From Shewanella sp. UCD-KL12 (GTDB lineage: Bacteria; Pseudomonadota; Gammaproteobacteria; Enterobacterales; Shewanellaceae), in the NCBI RefSeq assembly GCF_001957125.1, contig NZ_MPHJ01000003.1, positions 186,001 through 250,000 on the forward strand: a stretch of 64,000 bases of DNA, written 5' to 3'. This document shows, one piece after another, positions 1 to 9,268 of the stretch. A model generated the notes under the pieces. That model saw nothing but the letters and a program-made list of their open reading frames with translations. It had not been told where the DNA came from and did not search any database. How positions within the stretch are numbered: the stretch's first letter is position 1; each line of letters opens with the position of its first letter. Both the position numbers and the translations under genes were made by a program.

Positions 1-1248
1 TTTGCTGATGTTTATGCCAACTCTATTTTTTCCAACAGCAAAACCGCTGTAGGTGGCGGGGCGACAACCAGTCAAGTCGCGCAACAGTTTCATCAAGGTA
101 GTCTGCAGTTTACCAATAACGCGCTTGATATGGCGATTAATGGCGGCGGATTCTTTGTGACCTCTTCCGACCTTAATGGTAAAGATCAATCTTTTACCAG
201 AGCGGGAGCATTTAAAGTCGACTCAAGTAACTATATGGTTGATTCTCAAGGTAACTACCTGCAAACATTTCCAGTCGATAAAGATGGCAACTCAACGTCA
301 GTAAGCTTAACAACCACAAAGCCAGTGGCTATCCCTGATACTGCGGGTAGCCCTCAGATGACCGAAAATGTTGGTTTGCAGATGAACCTTAATGCGGGGG
401 ACTCACCATTAGACCCTGCGCTTTTTGATCCTGCAGATCGCTCAACCTATAACAACTCAACAGCAGTGACCATGTATGATTCTCTTGGTGAGCCGCATAT
501 CATGACTACTTACTTTGTTCGTCCACCTAATGCAGCTTACACAGGTGAGAGTAACTGGGTAGCGTTTTATGCTGTTGATGGTCAGCAAGTTGACTTAGAT
601 GGTCCAGCTGGAGTCTATCAAACCGATACGAACGCAGACGGTACCCCTGATACACCTCAAAATGCTGAAACTGCAGGGGGATGGAAGGGCGCGGTGGTTA
701 AATTTAATGATACCGGTGCCCATATTGGTAATGATCCAGCCGTGATAAAAACTGAGCAGTTAGGCGTTGGAGGGGCGAATGTACTTGGCCCTGGCACTGA
801 CGGCACTCAGACGTTAACGGTTGGATTTAATAACCCCACTCAATACGCATCACCTTTTGAAGTCACAGAGTTGAGCCAAGATGGTACAACCGTCGGTCGC
901 TTGACTAACGTAGAGGTCGGCGCTGATGGTTTGGTCAATGCGAGCTATAGTAACGGCTCTACGGTCGCTTTGGCGCGGGTTGCTTTAGCACGTTTCCCCA
1001 ACGAACAGGGATTAACTCAAGTGGGCAATACCTCTTGGAAGGCAAGTTTAGATTCCGGGACGCCACTTGCGGGCGAAGCGAATAGTGGTACCTTTGGTAG
1101 TATTCGTTCATCGGCACTTGAGCAGTCAAATGTTGATCTAACCACAGAGCTTGTCGATCTTATTTCTGCGCAGCGTAATTTCCAAGCTAACTCAAGAACA
1201 CTCGAAGTTAACAATACCTTGCAGCAGACCGTACTACAGATACGTTAA
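1..1248 (+). CDS. flgE: flagellar hook protein FlgE (5' end outside window)
   Basis: The reading frame is open from base 1 and ends at a TAA at 1246-1248, so only the C-terminal 415 residues are present. FlgE polymerises into the extracellular hook, the universal joint between rod and filament, and is exported by the flagellar type III system. Visible signatures are the FlgE/F/G core near the start (ALDMAINGGGFF, a TRAG segment) and the family C-terminus (ALEQSNVDLTTELVDLI, then QRNFQANSRTLEV). An internal ATG at 130 is not a real start because the family motif continues upstream of it. It is followed by a hairpin terminator and then by flgF under its own promoter. Confidence 0.96.
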   Translation, partial: FADVYANSIFSNSKTAVGGGATTSQVAQQFHQGSLQFTNNALDMAINGGGFFVTSSDLNGKDQSFTRAGAFKVDSSNYMVDSQGNYLQTFPVDKDGNSTSVSLTTTKPVAIPDTAGSPQMTENVGLQMNLNAGDSPLDPALFDPADRSTYNNSTAVTMYDSLGEPHIMTTYFVRPPNAAYTGESNWVAFYAVDGQQVDLDGPAGVYQTDTNADGTPDTPQNAETAGGWKGAVVKFNDTGAHIGNDPAVIKTEQLGVGGANVLGPGTDGTQTLTVGFNNPTQYASPFEVTELSQDGTTVGRLTNVEVGADGLVNASYSNGSTVALARVALARFPNEQGLTQVGNTSWKASLDSGTPLAGEANSGTFGSIRSSALEQSNVDLTTELVDLISAQRNFQANSRTLEVNNTLQQTVLQIR

Positions 1249-1285
1249 TGGATTTATGGTGTTTTTAATCTGTTAAATATCTACT

Positions 1286-1312
1286 AGGCATTGCCTCCCC
1301 GGCAATGCCTTT
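1286..1312 (+). terminator. hairpin terminator after flgE
   Basis: A perfect 10-bp inverted repeat (AGGCATTGCC / GGCAATGCCT) with a 5-nt loop lies 38 bp after the flgE stop. The T-rich tail is short and interrupted, so it may be a partial terminator separating the flgE transcript from flgF. Confidence 0.65.
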
Positions 1313-1383
1313 CCGCTATTTTATCTCTTCTATCTATCTTCTATCGCTTCAGCCTCGTTAGCCGCCAATAAATCGATTTTATT

Positions 1384-1400
1384 CTGGCATGATGTTTGCT
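1384..1400 (+). promoter_or_regulatory. sigma54 promoter for flgF
   Basis: The sequence CTGGCATGATGTTTGCT has GG at 1386-1387 and GC at 1398-1399, separated by exactly 10 bases, which matches the -24/-12 sigma54 pattern. It lies about 50 bp before the flgF start and just after a terminator. It probably drives flgFGHI under FlrA or FlrC control. Confidence 0.75.
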
Positions 1401-1449
1401 TTGTTATGTTAATAGGAAAGTTTTCAGCAAAAGATTGACGGAGGAACCA

Positions 1450-2193
1450 GTGGACAAATTACTCTACGTCGCAATGAGTGGCGCTAAGCAGAATATGAAT
1501 TCGCTGGCTGTGCGAGCTAACAACTTAGCTAATGCGAACACCGATGGCTTTAAAGCAGATATGGAGCAGGCACGTTCAATGCAGGCTTTTGGTGAAGGAC
1601 TGCCAACTCGTGTATTTGCGATGACAGAAAGCCCATCAGCGGATTTTACCTCTGGCCCTATCAAGACCACAGGTAGAGATCTAGATATCGCCGTAAAAGG
1701 TGATGGCTGGATTGCGGTTCAGGCTGATGATGGCGGTGAGGCTTATACACGTTCTGGAAGCCTGAGCTTTGACACCACAGGTGTACTTCGTAACGACAGA
1801 GGTAATGCTGTTATGGGCGATGCTGGTCCAATCGTATTACCGCTTCCGATAGATAAGATTGAGATAGCCCAAGACGGTATTATTTCTGTCAGGCCTTTGG
1901 GGTCAACGGCTGAGGTGATTGAAGAGGTTGGACGAATCAAGCTGGTGAACCCTGGAAACCAAAATTTAATGCGAGGATCTGATGGCCTATTTAGGCAGAT
2001 GACGGGGGAAAATGCCCCAGCCGATCCTCTTGTTGCTATCGAAAGTGGCGCCGTTGAGGGGAGTAACGTCAACGCCGTCGATGAGATGGTGAACTTAATC
2101 GATATTCAGCGTCAGTTTGAGATGCAAGTCAAAATGATGAAAACAGCAGAAGAGATGGACAAAGCTTCCTCTTCATTAATGCGCGTTAGCTAG
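1450..2193 (+). CDS. flgF: flagellar proximal rod protein FlgF
   Basis: FlgF is one of the proximal rod proteins that cross the periplasm, exported by the flagellar type III apparatus. The protein has the N-terminal rod/hook motif (NNLANANTDGFKAD), a central TRSGSLSFD segment and the C-terminal coiled segment ending in EMDKASSSLMRVS, giving 247 residues, normal for the family. The GTG at 1450 was chosen because a strong Shine-Dalgarno run (CGGAGGA, 1438-1444) sits just upstream and the protein then begins MDKLLYVAMSG like its relatives. A longer frame from 1396 would start inside the sigma54 promoter. Nine bases separate it from flgG. Confidence 0.95.
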   Translation: MDKLLYVAMSGAKQNMNSLAVRANNLANANTDGFKADMEQARSMQAFGEGLPTRVFAMTESPSADFTSGPIKTTGRDLDIAVKGDGWIAVQADDGGEAYTRSGSLSFDTTGVLRNDRGNAVMGDAGPIVLPLPIDKIEIAQDGIISVRPLGSTAEVIEEVGRIKLVNPGNQNLMRGSDGLFRQMTGENAPADPLVAIESGAVEGSNVNAVDEMVNLIDIQRQFEMQVKMMKTAEEMDKASSSLMRVS

Positions 2194-2202
2194 GAGTAAA
2201 TT

Positions 2203-2991
2203 ATGCATCCCGCTTTATGGATTAGTAAGACTGGGCTTGATGCTCAGCAGACCGATATCTCTGTGATCTCTAACAATGTCGCAAACGCCAGTACTGTTGG
2301 ATATAAAAAAAGTAGAGCAGTATTTGAAGATCTACTTTATCAAACTGTTAACCAAGCTGGTGGTGTGAGTGCATCTAATACTAAGTTACCCAATGGTTTG
2401 AATGTCGGAGCCGGGACCAAGGTTGTTGCTACCCAAAAAGTATTTACTCAGGGAAATATGCTGACCACAGATAACTCTTTAGATCTGATGGTTGAGGGAC
2501 CAGGTTTTTTTGAAATTCAGTTACCTGATGGCACTGCAGCCTATACCCGTAACGGTCAATTTACTCTAGATGACACTGGTCAAATCGTAACGCCAGGCTC
2601 TGGTTATGTCGTGCAGCCTGCAATCACTATTCCTGATGATGCCACTAGCATTACCGTTTCTGCAGAAGGTGAGGTGTCAGTAAAAACGCCTGGCACGGCT
2701 GAGAATACCGTCGTTGGTCAGTTGACTATGTCTGATTTTATTAACCCAAGTGGTCTTGACCCTATGGGTCAGAACTTGTATCTCGAAACGGGCGCCAGTG
2801 GTACTCCGATCCAAGGTACCGCATCACTTGATGGCATGGGCGCTATTCGCCAAGGTGCATTAGAAACGTCAAATGTGAATGTGACCGAAGAGCTAGTTAA
2901 CTTGATTGAGAGCCAGAGAATTTATGAGATGAACTCTAAAGTTATCTCAGCGGTTGATCAGATGCTCTCTTACGTGAATCAAAATCTGTAG
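2203..2991 (+). CDS. flgG: flagellar distal rod protein FlgG
   Basis: FlgG forms the distal rod that passes through the P and L rings. The 262-residue length is typical. The N-terminus (MHPALWISKTGLDAQQ, then SNNVANASTVGYKK) and C-terminus (ALETSNVNVTEELVNLIESQR) are the conserved FlgG rod signatures that coil together in the assembled rod. The ATG has a clear TAGGAG Shine-Dalgarno site. It is the second gene of the flgFGHI run and is followed by flgH after 9 bp. Confidence 0.96.
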   Translation: MHPALWISKTGLDAQQTDISVISNNVANASTVGYKKSRAVFEDLLYQTVNQAGGVSASNTKLPNGLNVGAGTKVVATQKVFTQGNMLTTDNSLDLMVEGPGFFEIQLPDGTAAYTRNGQFTLDDTGQIVTPGSGYVVQPAITIPDDATSITVSAEGEVSVKTPGTAENTVVGQLTMSDFINPSGLDPMGQNLYLETGASGTPIQGTASLDGMGAIRQGALETSNVNVTEELVNLIESQRIYEMNSKVISAVDQMLSYVNQNL

Positions 2992-3000
2992 GGGATAGTT

Positions 3001-3681
3001 ATGCGTAATTACTTCACTATTACCCTTTTATCAAGTTTGCTGTTGGTTGGTTGTAGTACAACAAATCAAAAGCCTATCCCAGACGATCCATATTATGCGC
3101 CTGTTTATCCTGAAGCGCCGCCAACAAAAATAGCGGCAACAGGCTCTATGTATCAAGACAGCCAAGCATCCAGCCTCTACTCTGATATCAAAGCATTGAA
3201 GGTTGGCGATATTATTACTGTTATCTTGATGGAAGAGACTCAAGCAAGTAAAAGTGCAAATAATGAGATTAAGAAGGGAACTGATTTAACCTTAGATCCA
3301 ATCTATGCCGGTGGTGGCAATATCACAGTGGGTGGTCAGCCTATTGATCTGCGATACAAAGATAGTATGAATACTAAGCGTGAGTCTGATGCAGATCAGA
3401 GTAACAGTTTATCGGGCAGTATTTCAGCCAATGTCATGCAGGTACTTAATAACGGTAACTTAGTTATTCGTGGAGAGAAGTGGATAAGTATCAATAATGG
3501 TGATGAATTTGTGCGCTTAACTGGTGTGGTACGCTCACAAGATATTCGCCCAGATAACACCATTGATTCACCACGCGTGGCTAATGCGAGAATTCAGTAC
3601 AGTGGCACCGGCACCTTTGCGGATGTACAGAAAGTCGGTTGGTTAAGCTCGTTCTTTATGGGCAGCTGGTGGCCATTTTAA
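3001..3681 (+). CDS. flgH: flagellar L-ring lipoprotein FlgH
   Basis: FlgH builds the L ring, the bushing for the rod in the outer membrane. The N-terminus is a lipoprotein signal peptide with the lipobox LVGC placing the lipidated cysteine at residue 18. The mature part carries the family signatures [17 protein letters not shown] and, near the end, [10 protein letters not shown] followed by a C-terminal WWPF. The length of 226 residues is normal. The start is supported by a TAGGGG Shine-Dalgarno site overlapping the flgG end. Confidence 0.96.
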   Translation: MRNYFTITLLSSLLLVGCSTTNQKPIPDDPYYAPVYPEAPPTKIAATGSMYQDSQASSLYSDIKALKVGDIITVILMEETQASKSANNEIKKGTDLTLDPIYAGGGNITVGGQPIDLRYKDSMNTKRESDADQSNSLSGSISANVMQVLNNGNLVIRGEKWISINNGDEFVRLTGVVRSQDIRPDNTIDSPRVANARIQYSGTGTFADVQKVGWLSSFFMGSWWPF

Positions 3682-3711
3682 TGTGTAGCTATTTACAAGT
3701 GGAGTCTAGCT

Positions 3712-4803
3712 ATGAAACTTAAACTAATTTGCCTGTTGATGCTTTTGGTTGTAACAGGACCTAGTCAGGCTCAACGCATTAAAGATATCGCTAATGTACA
3801 AGGCGTACGTTCAAACCAATTAATTGGCTATGGTCTTGTTGTCGGTTTGCCTGGAACGGGTGAGAAAACTCGCTATACCGAACAGACATTTAAGACCATG
3901 TTGAAAAATTTTGGTATTAACCTCCCTGATAACTTCAGACCCAAAATTAAAAATATCGCTGTTGTTGCAGTAAACGCCGATATGCCACCCTTTATTAAAC
4001 CCGGTCAAACACTGGATATTACAGTGTCTAGTTTAGGTGAAGCTAAAAGTCTACGAGGTGGCACATTGCTGCAGACCTTTTTGAAAGGTGTTGATGGTAA
4101 TGTTTATGCCATTGCCCAGGGCAACATGGTGGTAAGTGGCTTTAGTGCTGAGGGGTTAGATGGCTCTAAAGTCATTCAAAATACACCTACTGTAGGCCGT
4201 ATTCCAAATGGGGCCATTGTTGAGCGTACTGTCGCCACGCCATTTTCGACTGGCGATCATCTCACATTTAATCTGCGCCGCGCCGATTTTTCCACCGCCA
4301 AACGTTTAGCGGATGCAATCAATGAGTTGCTAGGCCCTGGAATGGCCAGACCACTCGATGCCGCTTCCGTACAGGTTAGTGCGCCACGAGATGTTTCTCA
4401 AAGAGTGTCGTTTTTGGCAACGCTAGAAAATATCCAAGTCGAGCCAGCATCTGAATCTGCAAAAGTTATTGTAAACTCGCGCACCGGCACCATAGTGGTA
4501 GGCAAAGACGTGCGTTTATTACCTGCAGCAGTAACACATGGTGGCCTCACAGTGACTATCGCTGAGGCAACTCAAGTCTCTCAGCCTAATCCTCTAGCGG
4601 GTGGTCAGACAGTTGTCACCACTGACAGTACGATTGATGTCTCTGAAGAAGATAATCGTATGTTTATGTTTAACCCTGGAACAACACTCGATGAGCTTGT
4701 GCGGGCTGTTAACTTAGTTGGTGCCGCGCCTTCTGATGTTTTGGCTATTTTAGAGGCTCTTAAAATGGCTGGCGCGTTACATGGTGAGCTGATAATCATC
4801 TAA
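3712..4803 (+). CDS. flgI: flagellar P-ring protein FlgI
   Basis: FlgI assembles the periplasmic P ring around the rod in the peptidoglycan layer. A Sec signal peptide (residues 1 to about 20, ending SQAQ) precedes the conserved mature start [20 protein letters not shown]. The C-terminal [13 protein letters not shown] and [17 protein letters not shown] are family signatures. The length of 363 residues is typical. A GTGGAGT Shine-Dalgarno site lies before the ATG. It ends the flgFGHI run and is followed by a hairpin terminator. Confidence 0.96.
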   Translation: MKLKLICLLMLLVVTGPSQAQRIKDIANVQGVRSNQLIGYGLVVGLPGTGEKTRYTEQTFKTMLKNFGINLPDNFRPKIKNIAVVAVNADMPPFIKPGQTLDITVSSLGEAKSLRGGTLLQTFLKGVDGNVYAIAQGNMVVSGFSAEGLDGSKVIQNTPTVGRIPNGAIVERTVATPFSTGDHLTFNLRRADFSTAKRLADAINELLGPGMARPLDAASVQVSAPRDVSQRVSFLATLENIQVEPASESAKVIVNSRTGTIVVGKDVRLLPAAVTHGGLTVTIAEATQVSQPNPLAGGQTVVTTDSTIDVSEEDNRMFMFNPGTTLDELVRAVNLVGAAPSDVLAILEALKMAGALHGELIII

Positions 4804-4826
4804 ACAAATATGTAATGTTATAAATT

Positions 4827-4860
4827 GGGAGCTTAGTGTCTTGCTAATGCTCCTTTTTAT
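4827..4860 (+). terminator. intrinsic terminator after flgI
   Basis: A stem pairing GGAGCTTAG with CTAATGCTCC (one bulged base) around a short loop is followed directly by a run of five T residues, the classical arrangement of a Rho-independent terminator, 24 bp after flgI. Confidence 0.82.
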
Positions 4861-4917
4861 TATCTTTTTCTCGTAAACCTCTTCTCCTTAAACGGTGCAA
4901 ATCAATAATTATTTAAG

Positions 4918-4934
4918 TTGGTGTAAACCTTGCA
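4918..4934 (+). promoter_or_regulatory. sigma54 promoter for flgJ
   Basis: The sequence TTGGTGTAAACCTTGCA has GG at 4920-4921 and GC at 4932-4933 with a 10-base gap, matching the -24/-12 spacing, although the -24 box is GGTG rather than GGCA. It lies between the flgI terminator and flgJ, leaving a 5' leader of roughly 40 nt, and would also serve flgKL. Confidence 0.6.
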
Positions 4935-4983
4935 GTAAGTAGCTTACATCGTCTGAATATTGTCGGAGCGACAAGAGAACATT

Positions 4984-5982
4984 ATGGACAAGCTGTCAAA
5001 TTCATCTCACTTTTTGGATATCGGAGGTCTCGACTCTCTGAGATCTAAGTCCCAGAAAGATAGCCAGGGAGCCTTGAAAGAGGTTGCCCAGCAATTTGAG
5101 GGGATTTTTGTACAGATGTTGATGAAAAGCATGCGTGATGCCAATGCGGTTTTTGAGTCAGATAGTCCGATGAACAGCCAGTACACTAAGTTTTATGAGC
5201 AGATGCATGACCAACAGATGTCGGTAAATCTCTCTGATAAAGGCATGTTAGGGCTAGCAGATTTAATGGTGCAGCAGCTTTCTCCCGGTACCAGTAATGT
5301 AACGCCAGCCTCTGTTTTACGTGGTGACTCACAATCTAGCCTCATGTCTGAGTCAACCAAGGATAGGGTGATGCAAAGGGCTGTAACACAACAAGATAGT
5401 GATAACGGGTCACTGTTAGCTTCAGAGAAAGCATTTGACAATATTTTGACTGGCAAGAGTTTGCCGTCTGAAGCAAAGCCGTCGGAAATGACCTTCTCTG
5501 ACAGAGACGATTTTATTAATAAGCTCTATCCTCATGCTGAAAAGGCTGCCAAGGCGATTGGTACTCAACCGGAAGTATTGATCGCGCAATCAGCTCTAGA
5601 GACTGGCTGGGGGCAAAAAATGGTTAAAAACGCCGCAGGTCAGTCGGGTAATAACCTGTTTAATATTAAAGCTGATCAGCGTTGGCAGGGGGATAAGGCC
5701 TTGGTTAGCACGCTTGAATTTGAGCAGGGCGTTGCGGTGCAGCAAAAAGCTAACTTCCGAGTGTATGAGGATATAAAGCAAAGTTTTGATGATTTTGTCA
5801 GCTTTATCTCTGAAGGCCCAAGATATCAAGAAGCGATGAAAAAAGCAGCTAATCCTAATGAGTTTATCAAAGCGCTTCAAGACGCGGGGTACGCAACCGA
5901 TCCGAAATATGCCGATAAAGTGATTAAGGTAATGCAATCAATTAGTCCTGATATCAGCTTACCTTCACTGGGGGCAAAGTAA
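4984..5982 (+). CDS. flgJ: flagellar rod-cap / peptidoglycan hydrolase FlgJ
   Basis: FlgJ caps the growing rod with its N-terminal domain and opens the peptidoglycan with its C-terminal glucosaminidase-type domain. The 332-residue protein shows the rod-binding domain at about residues 25-95 (QFEGIFVQMLMKSMRDAN) and the hydrolase from about 180 (PHAEKAAKAIG, then QSALETGWGQ with the catalytic glutamate, and NLFNIKADQRW). ATG 4984 gives the usual start MDKLSNSSHFLDIGGLDSLR. An in-frame TTG at 4960 adds eight residues but has no ribosome site. It heads the flgJKL group. Confidence 0.94.
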   Translation: MDKLSNSSHFLDIGGLDSLRSKSQKDSQGALKEVAQQFEGIFVQMLMKSMRDANAVFESDSPMNSQYTKFYEQMHDQQMSVNLSDKGMLGLADLMVQQLSPGTSNVTPASVLRGDSQSSLMSESTKDRVMQRAVTQQDSDNGSLLASEKAFDNILTGKSLPSEAKPSEMTFSDRDDFINKLYPHAEKAAKAIGTQPEVLIAQSALETGWGQKMVKNAAGQSGNNLFNIKADQRWQGDKALVSTLEFEQGVAVQQKANFRVYEDIKQSFDDFVSFISEGPRYQEAMKKAANPNEFIKALQDAGYATDPKYADKVIKVMQSISPDISLPSLGAK

Positions 5983-6058
5983 TGAGCCTTATCAAAACAA
6001 AAGTCCACTCGTTAGTGACTTCACAAGGCTTAACTGAAATAGATAGAGGGTGTTTGTA

Positions 6059-7978
6059 ATGTCTATGGATCTACTCAATATTGCACGAACGGGTGTCTTG
6101 GCTTCTCAGTCTCAGCTTGCCGTTACCAGTAACAATATTGCCAATGCCAATACCGAAGGGTATCACAGGCAAGTTGCTCAGCAGTCTAGCCTTGAATCAC
6201 AACGTATGGGTAATAGCTTTTATGGCGCCGGTACTTATATTACAGATGTTAAGCGCATTTATAACGATTATGCTGCAAGAGAGTTACGCATAGGGCAAAC
6301 GGCGGTTAGTGAAGCACAAACGACCCACATTAAGATGAATGAGATGGATCAGCTATTTTCCCAAATAGGCAAATCAGTGCCGCAGGGGTTAAACGATCTA
6401 TTCTCAGGACTAAACAGCCTTGCCGATCTACCCGATGACATGGGAATTCGGGGCTCAGTGCTTGGTTCTGCATCTCAGCTAGCAGATAGTTTGAATCAGA
6501 TGCAGAAGCACTTAGATGGTCAGATGCAGCAAACTAATGATCAAATTGCTGGGATCACAGACAGAATCAATGAGATCAGTAAAGAACTTGGCACAATAAA
6601 CCAAGAACTGATGAAGTCACAAGGCGAAGACTCTCAGTTATTAGACAAACAAGATGCGCTAATTCAAGAGCTTAGCCAATATGCTCAAGTGACGGTTATT
6701 CCGTTAGACACAGGGGCAAAAAGTGTGATGCTCGGTGGCGCAGCCATGCTGGTTTCGGGTGAAGTCTCTATGTCTGTAGGGACGACTGCTGGTGACCCAT
6801 ATCCAGGCGAGCTCCAATTGACTGCAATGATTGGTAATCAAAGTCAAATTATCGATGGGGCAAAGTTGGGCGGACAAATAGGTGCTTTATTTGATTTTAG
6901 AGAAAATACGTTAGTTCCTGCCGAGTTAGAAGTTAGCCAATTAGCGCTCGGCGTTGCTGATGCGTTCAATCAGGCCAATTCGGAAGGTTTTGATCTCAAT
7001 GGCGAGATGGGACAAAATATTTTCAAAGATATTAATGACCCAACTATGTCTGTTGGTCGTGTTGGTGATTTTGGTGCGAATACTGGCTCAGCGAACTTAA
7101 GAGTTAATATTGATGATGTAGGCTTGCTTGAAGGTAATAGTTATGAGCTTAGCTATACAGCACCAGCAACCTACGAATTAAAAGATTCGGTCACTGGAAG
7201 TGTCACCCCACTAACATTAAATGGCTCCCAACTCGATGGTGCCAATGGATTTACCATACATCTCGATTCAGGTGCCTTTGCCGATGGTGATAAATTCGAA
7301 ATAAGACCATCTTCAGGTGCTGCAGCAAGTATTGCGGTTGAAATGACCGATGCTAAGGGCATTGCAGCTGCTGCGCCGAAGATCACGGCAGATGCTACTA
7401 ACTCGGGTAACACTGAAGTTGAAATGGTCAGTATAGATAATAGAGCTGATGCAAATTTTCCTCTAACGGGTTCAGAACTCACCTTTGAGATAAATACCGC
7501 GACAAATATGTTTGAAGTCTTTGATGCCGCGGGGACTTCACTAGGGGCACCTGCCGCATATGTACCTCCTTCAATTAGTGCCCATGGTTTTACTTTTGAT
7601 GTCTCATCAACCGCGCCAGCGACAACAGAGCGGTTTACGTTTGACCTTTCATTTGCACCTGGAGACAACACTAATGCTGTGGCTATGGCAAAACTCAGTG
7701 AGTCAAAGTTGATGAATAGTGGTGGCTCGACGTTAGCTGATGTGTATGAAGGAACAAAGCTGTCAATCGGTGGAAAAACTAAAGCTGCTGAAATTGCCGT
7801 AGGCTCAGCTGATGCCGTTTATTCTCAAGCCTATAGCCGAGTGCAGAGTGAGTCAGGAGTGAACCTTGATGAAGAAGCGGCAAATCTCTTGCGGTTTCAA
7901 CAAGCTTATCAAGCATCGGCGCGAATAATGACAACGGCCAATGAAATCTTCAACACACTATTTAGTTCAGTTAGGTAA
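6059..7978 (+). CDS. flgK: hook-filament junction protein FlgK (HAP1)
   Basis: FlgK is the first hook-associated protein, joining hook to filament, and is exported late. It opens with the conserved MDLLNIARTGVLASQ and SNNIANANTEGYHRQ and ends with the coiled motif NLLRFQQAYQASARIMTTANE. At 639 residues it is longer than enterobacterial FlgK because of an expanded central variable region. ATG 6059 follows a GAGGG Shine-Dalgarno site by 8 bases. GTG 6050 overlaps that site and is rejected. flgL follows after 11 bp. Confidence 0.95.
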   Translation: MSMDLLNIARTGVLASQSQLAVTSNNIANANTEGYHRQVAQQSSLESQRMGNSFYGAGTYITDVKRIYNDYAARELRIGQTAVSEAQTTHIKMNEMDQLFSQIGKSVPQGLNDLFSGLNSLADLPDDMGIRGSVLGSASQLADSLNQMQKHLDGQMQQTNDQIAGITDRINEISKELGTINQELMKSQGEDSQLLDKQDALIQELSQYAQVTVIPLDTGAKSVMLGGAAMLVSGEVSMSVGTTAGDPYPGELQLTAMIGNQSQIIDGAKLGGQIGALFDFRENTLVPAELEVSQLALGVADAFNQANSEGFDLNGEMGQNIFKDINDPTMSVGRVGDFGANTGSANLRVNIDDVGLLEGNSYELSYTAPATYELKDSVTGSVTPLTLNGSQLDGANGFTIHLDSGAFADGDKFEIRPSSGAAASIAVEMTDAKGIAAAAPKITADATNSGNTEVEMVSIDNRADANFPLTGSELTFEINTATNMFEVFDAAGTSLGAPAAYVPPSISAHGFTFDVSSTAPATTERFTFDLSFAPGDNTNAVAMAKLSESKLMNSGGSTLADVYEGTKLSIGGKTKAAEIAVGSADAVYSQAYSRVQSESGVNLDEEAANLLRFQQAYQASARIMTTANEIFNTLFSSVR

Positions 7979-7989
7979 AGGAGACTGAT

Positions 7990-9180
7990 ATGAGAATTTC
8001 AACAGCTCAGTTGTTTAATCAGAATATAAATAGTGTTTTGAATAAACAAACTGCAACGAGCAATATTATCGATCAACTCTCTACGGGTAAAAAGGTGAAT
8101 ACTGCCGGTGATGACCCCGTTGCCGCAATAAGTATTGATAACCTTGCGCAGCAAAATGCCGTTATTGAGCAATATACGCGAAATATAGATTTTGCTAACA
8201 ACCGCTTGTCATTGACTGAAAGTAAGCTCGGGTCGGCGGAAACCTTAGTTAGCTCAACGCGTGAGCAGGTCTTGCGTGCAATAAATGGTGGTCTCGGTGA
8301 TTCAGAGCGGAAAATGGTTGCCGATGAGTTACGTGGAACGCTAGAAGAGTTATTAGCATTGGCTAACGGCAAAGATGAATCCGGCAATTATCTGTTTTCT
8401 GGCTTTGAAACTGCTAGCCAACCTTTTGCTTTCGATGCTGCAGGCAATATGGTTTATAGCGGTGACAGTGGAGTTCGAGATGCCGTTGTAGCATCAGGTG
8501 TGACGGTCGGAGCCAATATACCTGGTGACAGCGCTTTTATGAACTCACCCAGTGGTTTAGGGGATTTTAGTGCCAATTATTTGGCATCTCAAGTGGGTGA
8601 CTTTAATGTTGAGAGTGCTGTGATTGCTAATCCAGCAACCTATGTTGATGATACCTATACATTTACTATGGTAGGTGCCGACCTTGAGGTTAGAGACTCT
8701 AGCAACACCCTAGTCACTACTGAAGTGGGCTTTGATTCCTCAAACCCTATTAACTTTAATGGCATAGAGGTCAAGCTGGACGGTATGCCTGCTGCGGGTG
8801 ATAGTTTCTCTATTACTCCGGCTCCTGAAGTCAGTATCTTCGACACAATCAATCAAGCTATATCCCTCATTGAAGACCCAAATAAAGCTAATACTCCACA
8901 AGGTAAGGCTGAGTTGGCACAGATATTGAATAATATTGATAGCGGCGTCAATCAAATTAGCATTGAGAGGGGTCGAGCAGGCAATAGCTTAAAAAGCTTA
9001 GAAAGTTATAACACAAGCCATGTAGATGAAAAACTCGTGAATAGTTCAGCGTTATCGATGCTTGAGGATTTAGATTACGCCAGTGCTATTACGGAGCTTG
9101 AGAAACAGCAAGTCGCTTTAAATGCAGCATCAAGTGTATTTAGCAAAGTAGGTTCTACATCGCTATTTGATTATATCTAG
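7990..9180 (+). CDS. flgL: hook-filament junction protein FlgL (HAP3)
   Basis: FlgL is the second junction protein, placed between FlgK and the filament. The N-terminal 150 residues (MRISTAQLFNQNINSV, then LSTGKKVNTAGDDPVAA) and the C-terminus (LEDLDYASAITELEKQQVAL) are flagellin-like D0/D1 segments shared with the FlgL family. The central part of the 396 residues is variable. A strong AAGGAGA Shine-Dalgarno site supports ATG 7990. Its stop codon lies inside a perfect palindrome (9174-9190). Confidence 0.95.
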   Translation: MRISTAQLFNQNINSVLNKQTATSNIIDQLSTGKKVNTAGDDPVAAISIDNLAQQNAVIEQYTRNIDFANNRLSLTESKLGSAETLVSSTREQVLRAINGGLGDSERKMVADELRGTLEELLALANGKDESGNYLFSGFETASQPFAFDAAGNMVYSGDSGVRDAVVASGVTVGANIPGDSAFMNSPSGLGDFSANYLASQVGDFNVESAVIANPATYVDDTYTFTMVGADLEVRDSSNTLVTTEVGFDSSNPINFNGIEVKLDGMPAAGDSFSITPAPEVSIFDTINQAISLIEDPNKANTPQGKAELAQILNNIDSGVNQISIERGRAGNSLKSLESYNTSHVDEKLVNSSALSMLEDLDYASAITELEKQQVALNAASSVFSKVGSTSLFDYI

Positions 9181-9190
9181 GCCCTAGATA
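9174..9190. repeat. 17-bp palindrome over the flgL stop codon
   Basis: TATCTAGG-C-CCTAGATA is a perfect dyad with a single central base. A one-base centre is poor for an RNA hairpin, so a DNA-binding site is possible. It lies about 80 bp before the first flagellin gene. Confidence 0.55.
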
Positions 9191-9234
9191 GAGAAAACGT
9201 AAAAGATACACATTTAATTTAGCCAAGCTCGATG

Positions 9235-9254
9235 TCTTGGCAGTATAACCAAGA
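9235..9254 (+). promoter_or_regulatory. leader hairpin before the first flagellin
   Basis: TCTTGG and CCAAGA can pair around an 8-nt loop directly upstream of the AAGAGGAAG Shine-Dalgarno region of the flagellin gene. Such a short stem could affect mRNA stability or translation. The function is an inference. Confidence 0.35.
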
Positions 9255-9268
9255 AGAGGAAGTCAAAA

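Noticed and set aside
7171..7671. 166-codon frame on the - strand inside flgK
   Set aside because: It is an antisense shadow of the variable FlgK region with no ribosome site or family motif.
9199..9230. Possible sigma28 promoter before the first flagellin (TAAA followed by GCC)
   Set aside because: The spacer is about 18 bp instead of 15 and the -10 part reads GCCAAGCT, far from GCCGATAA.
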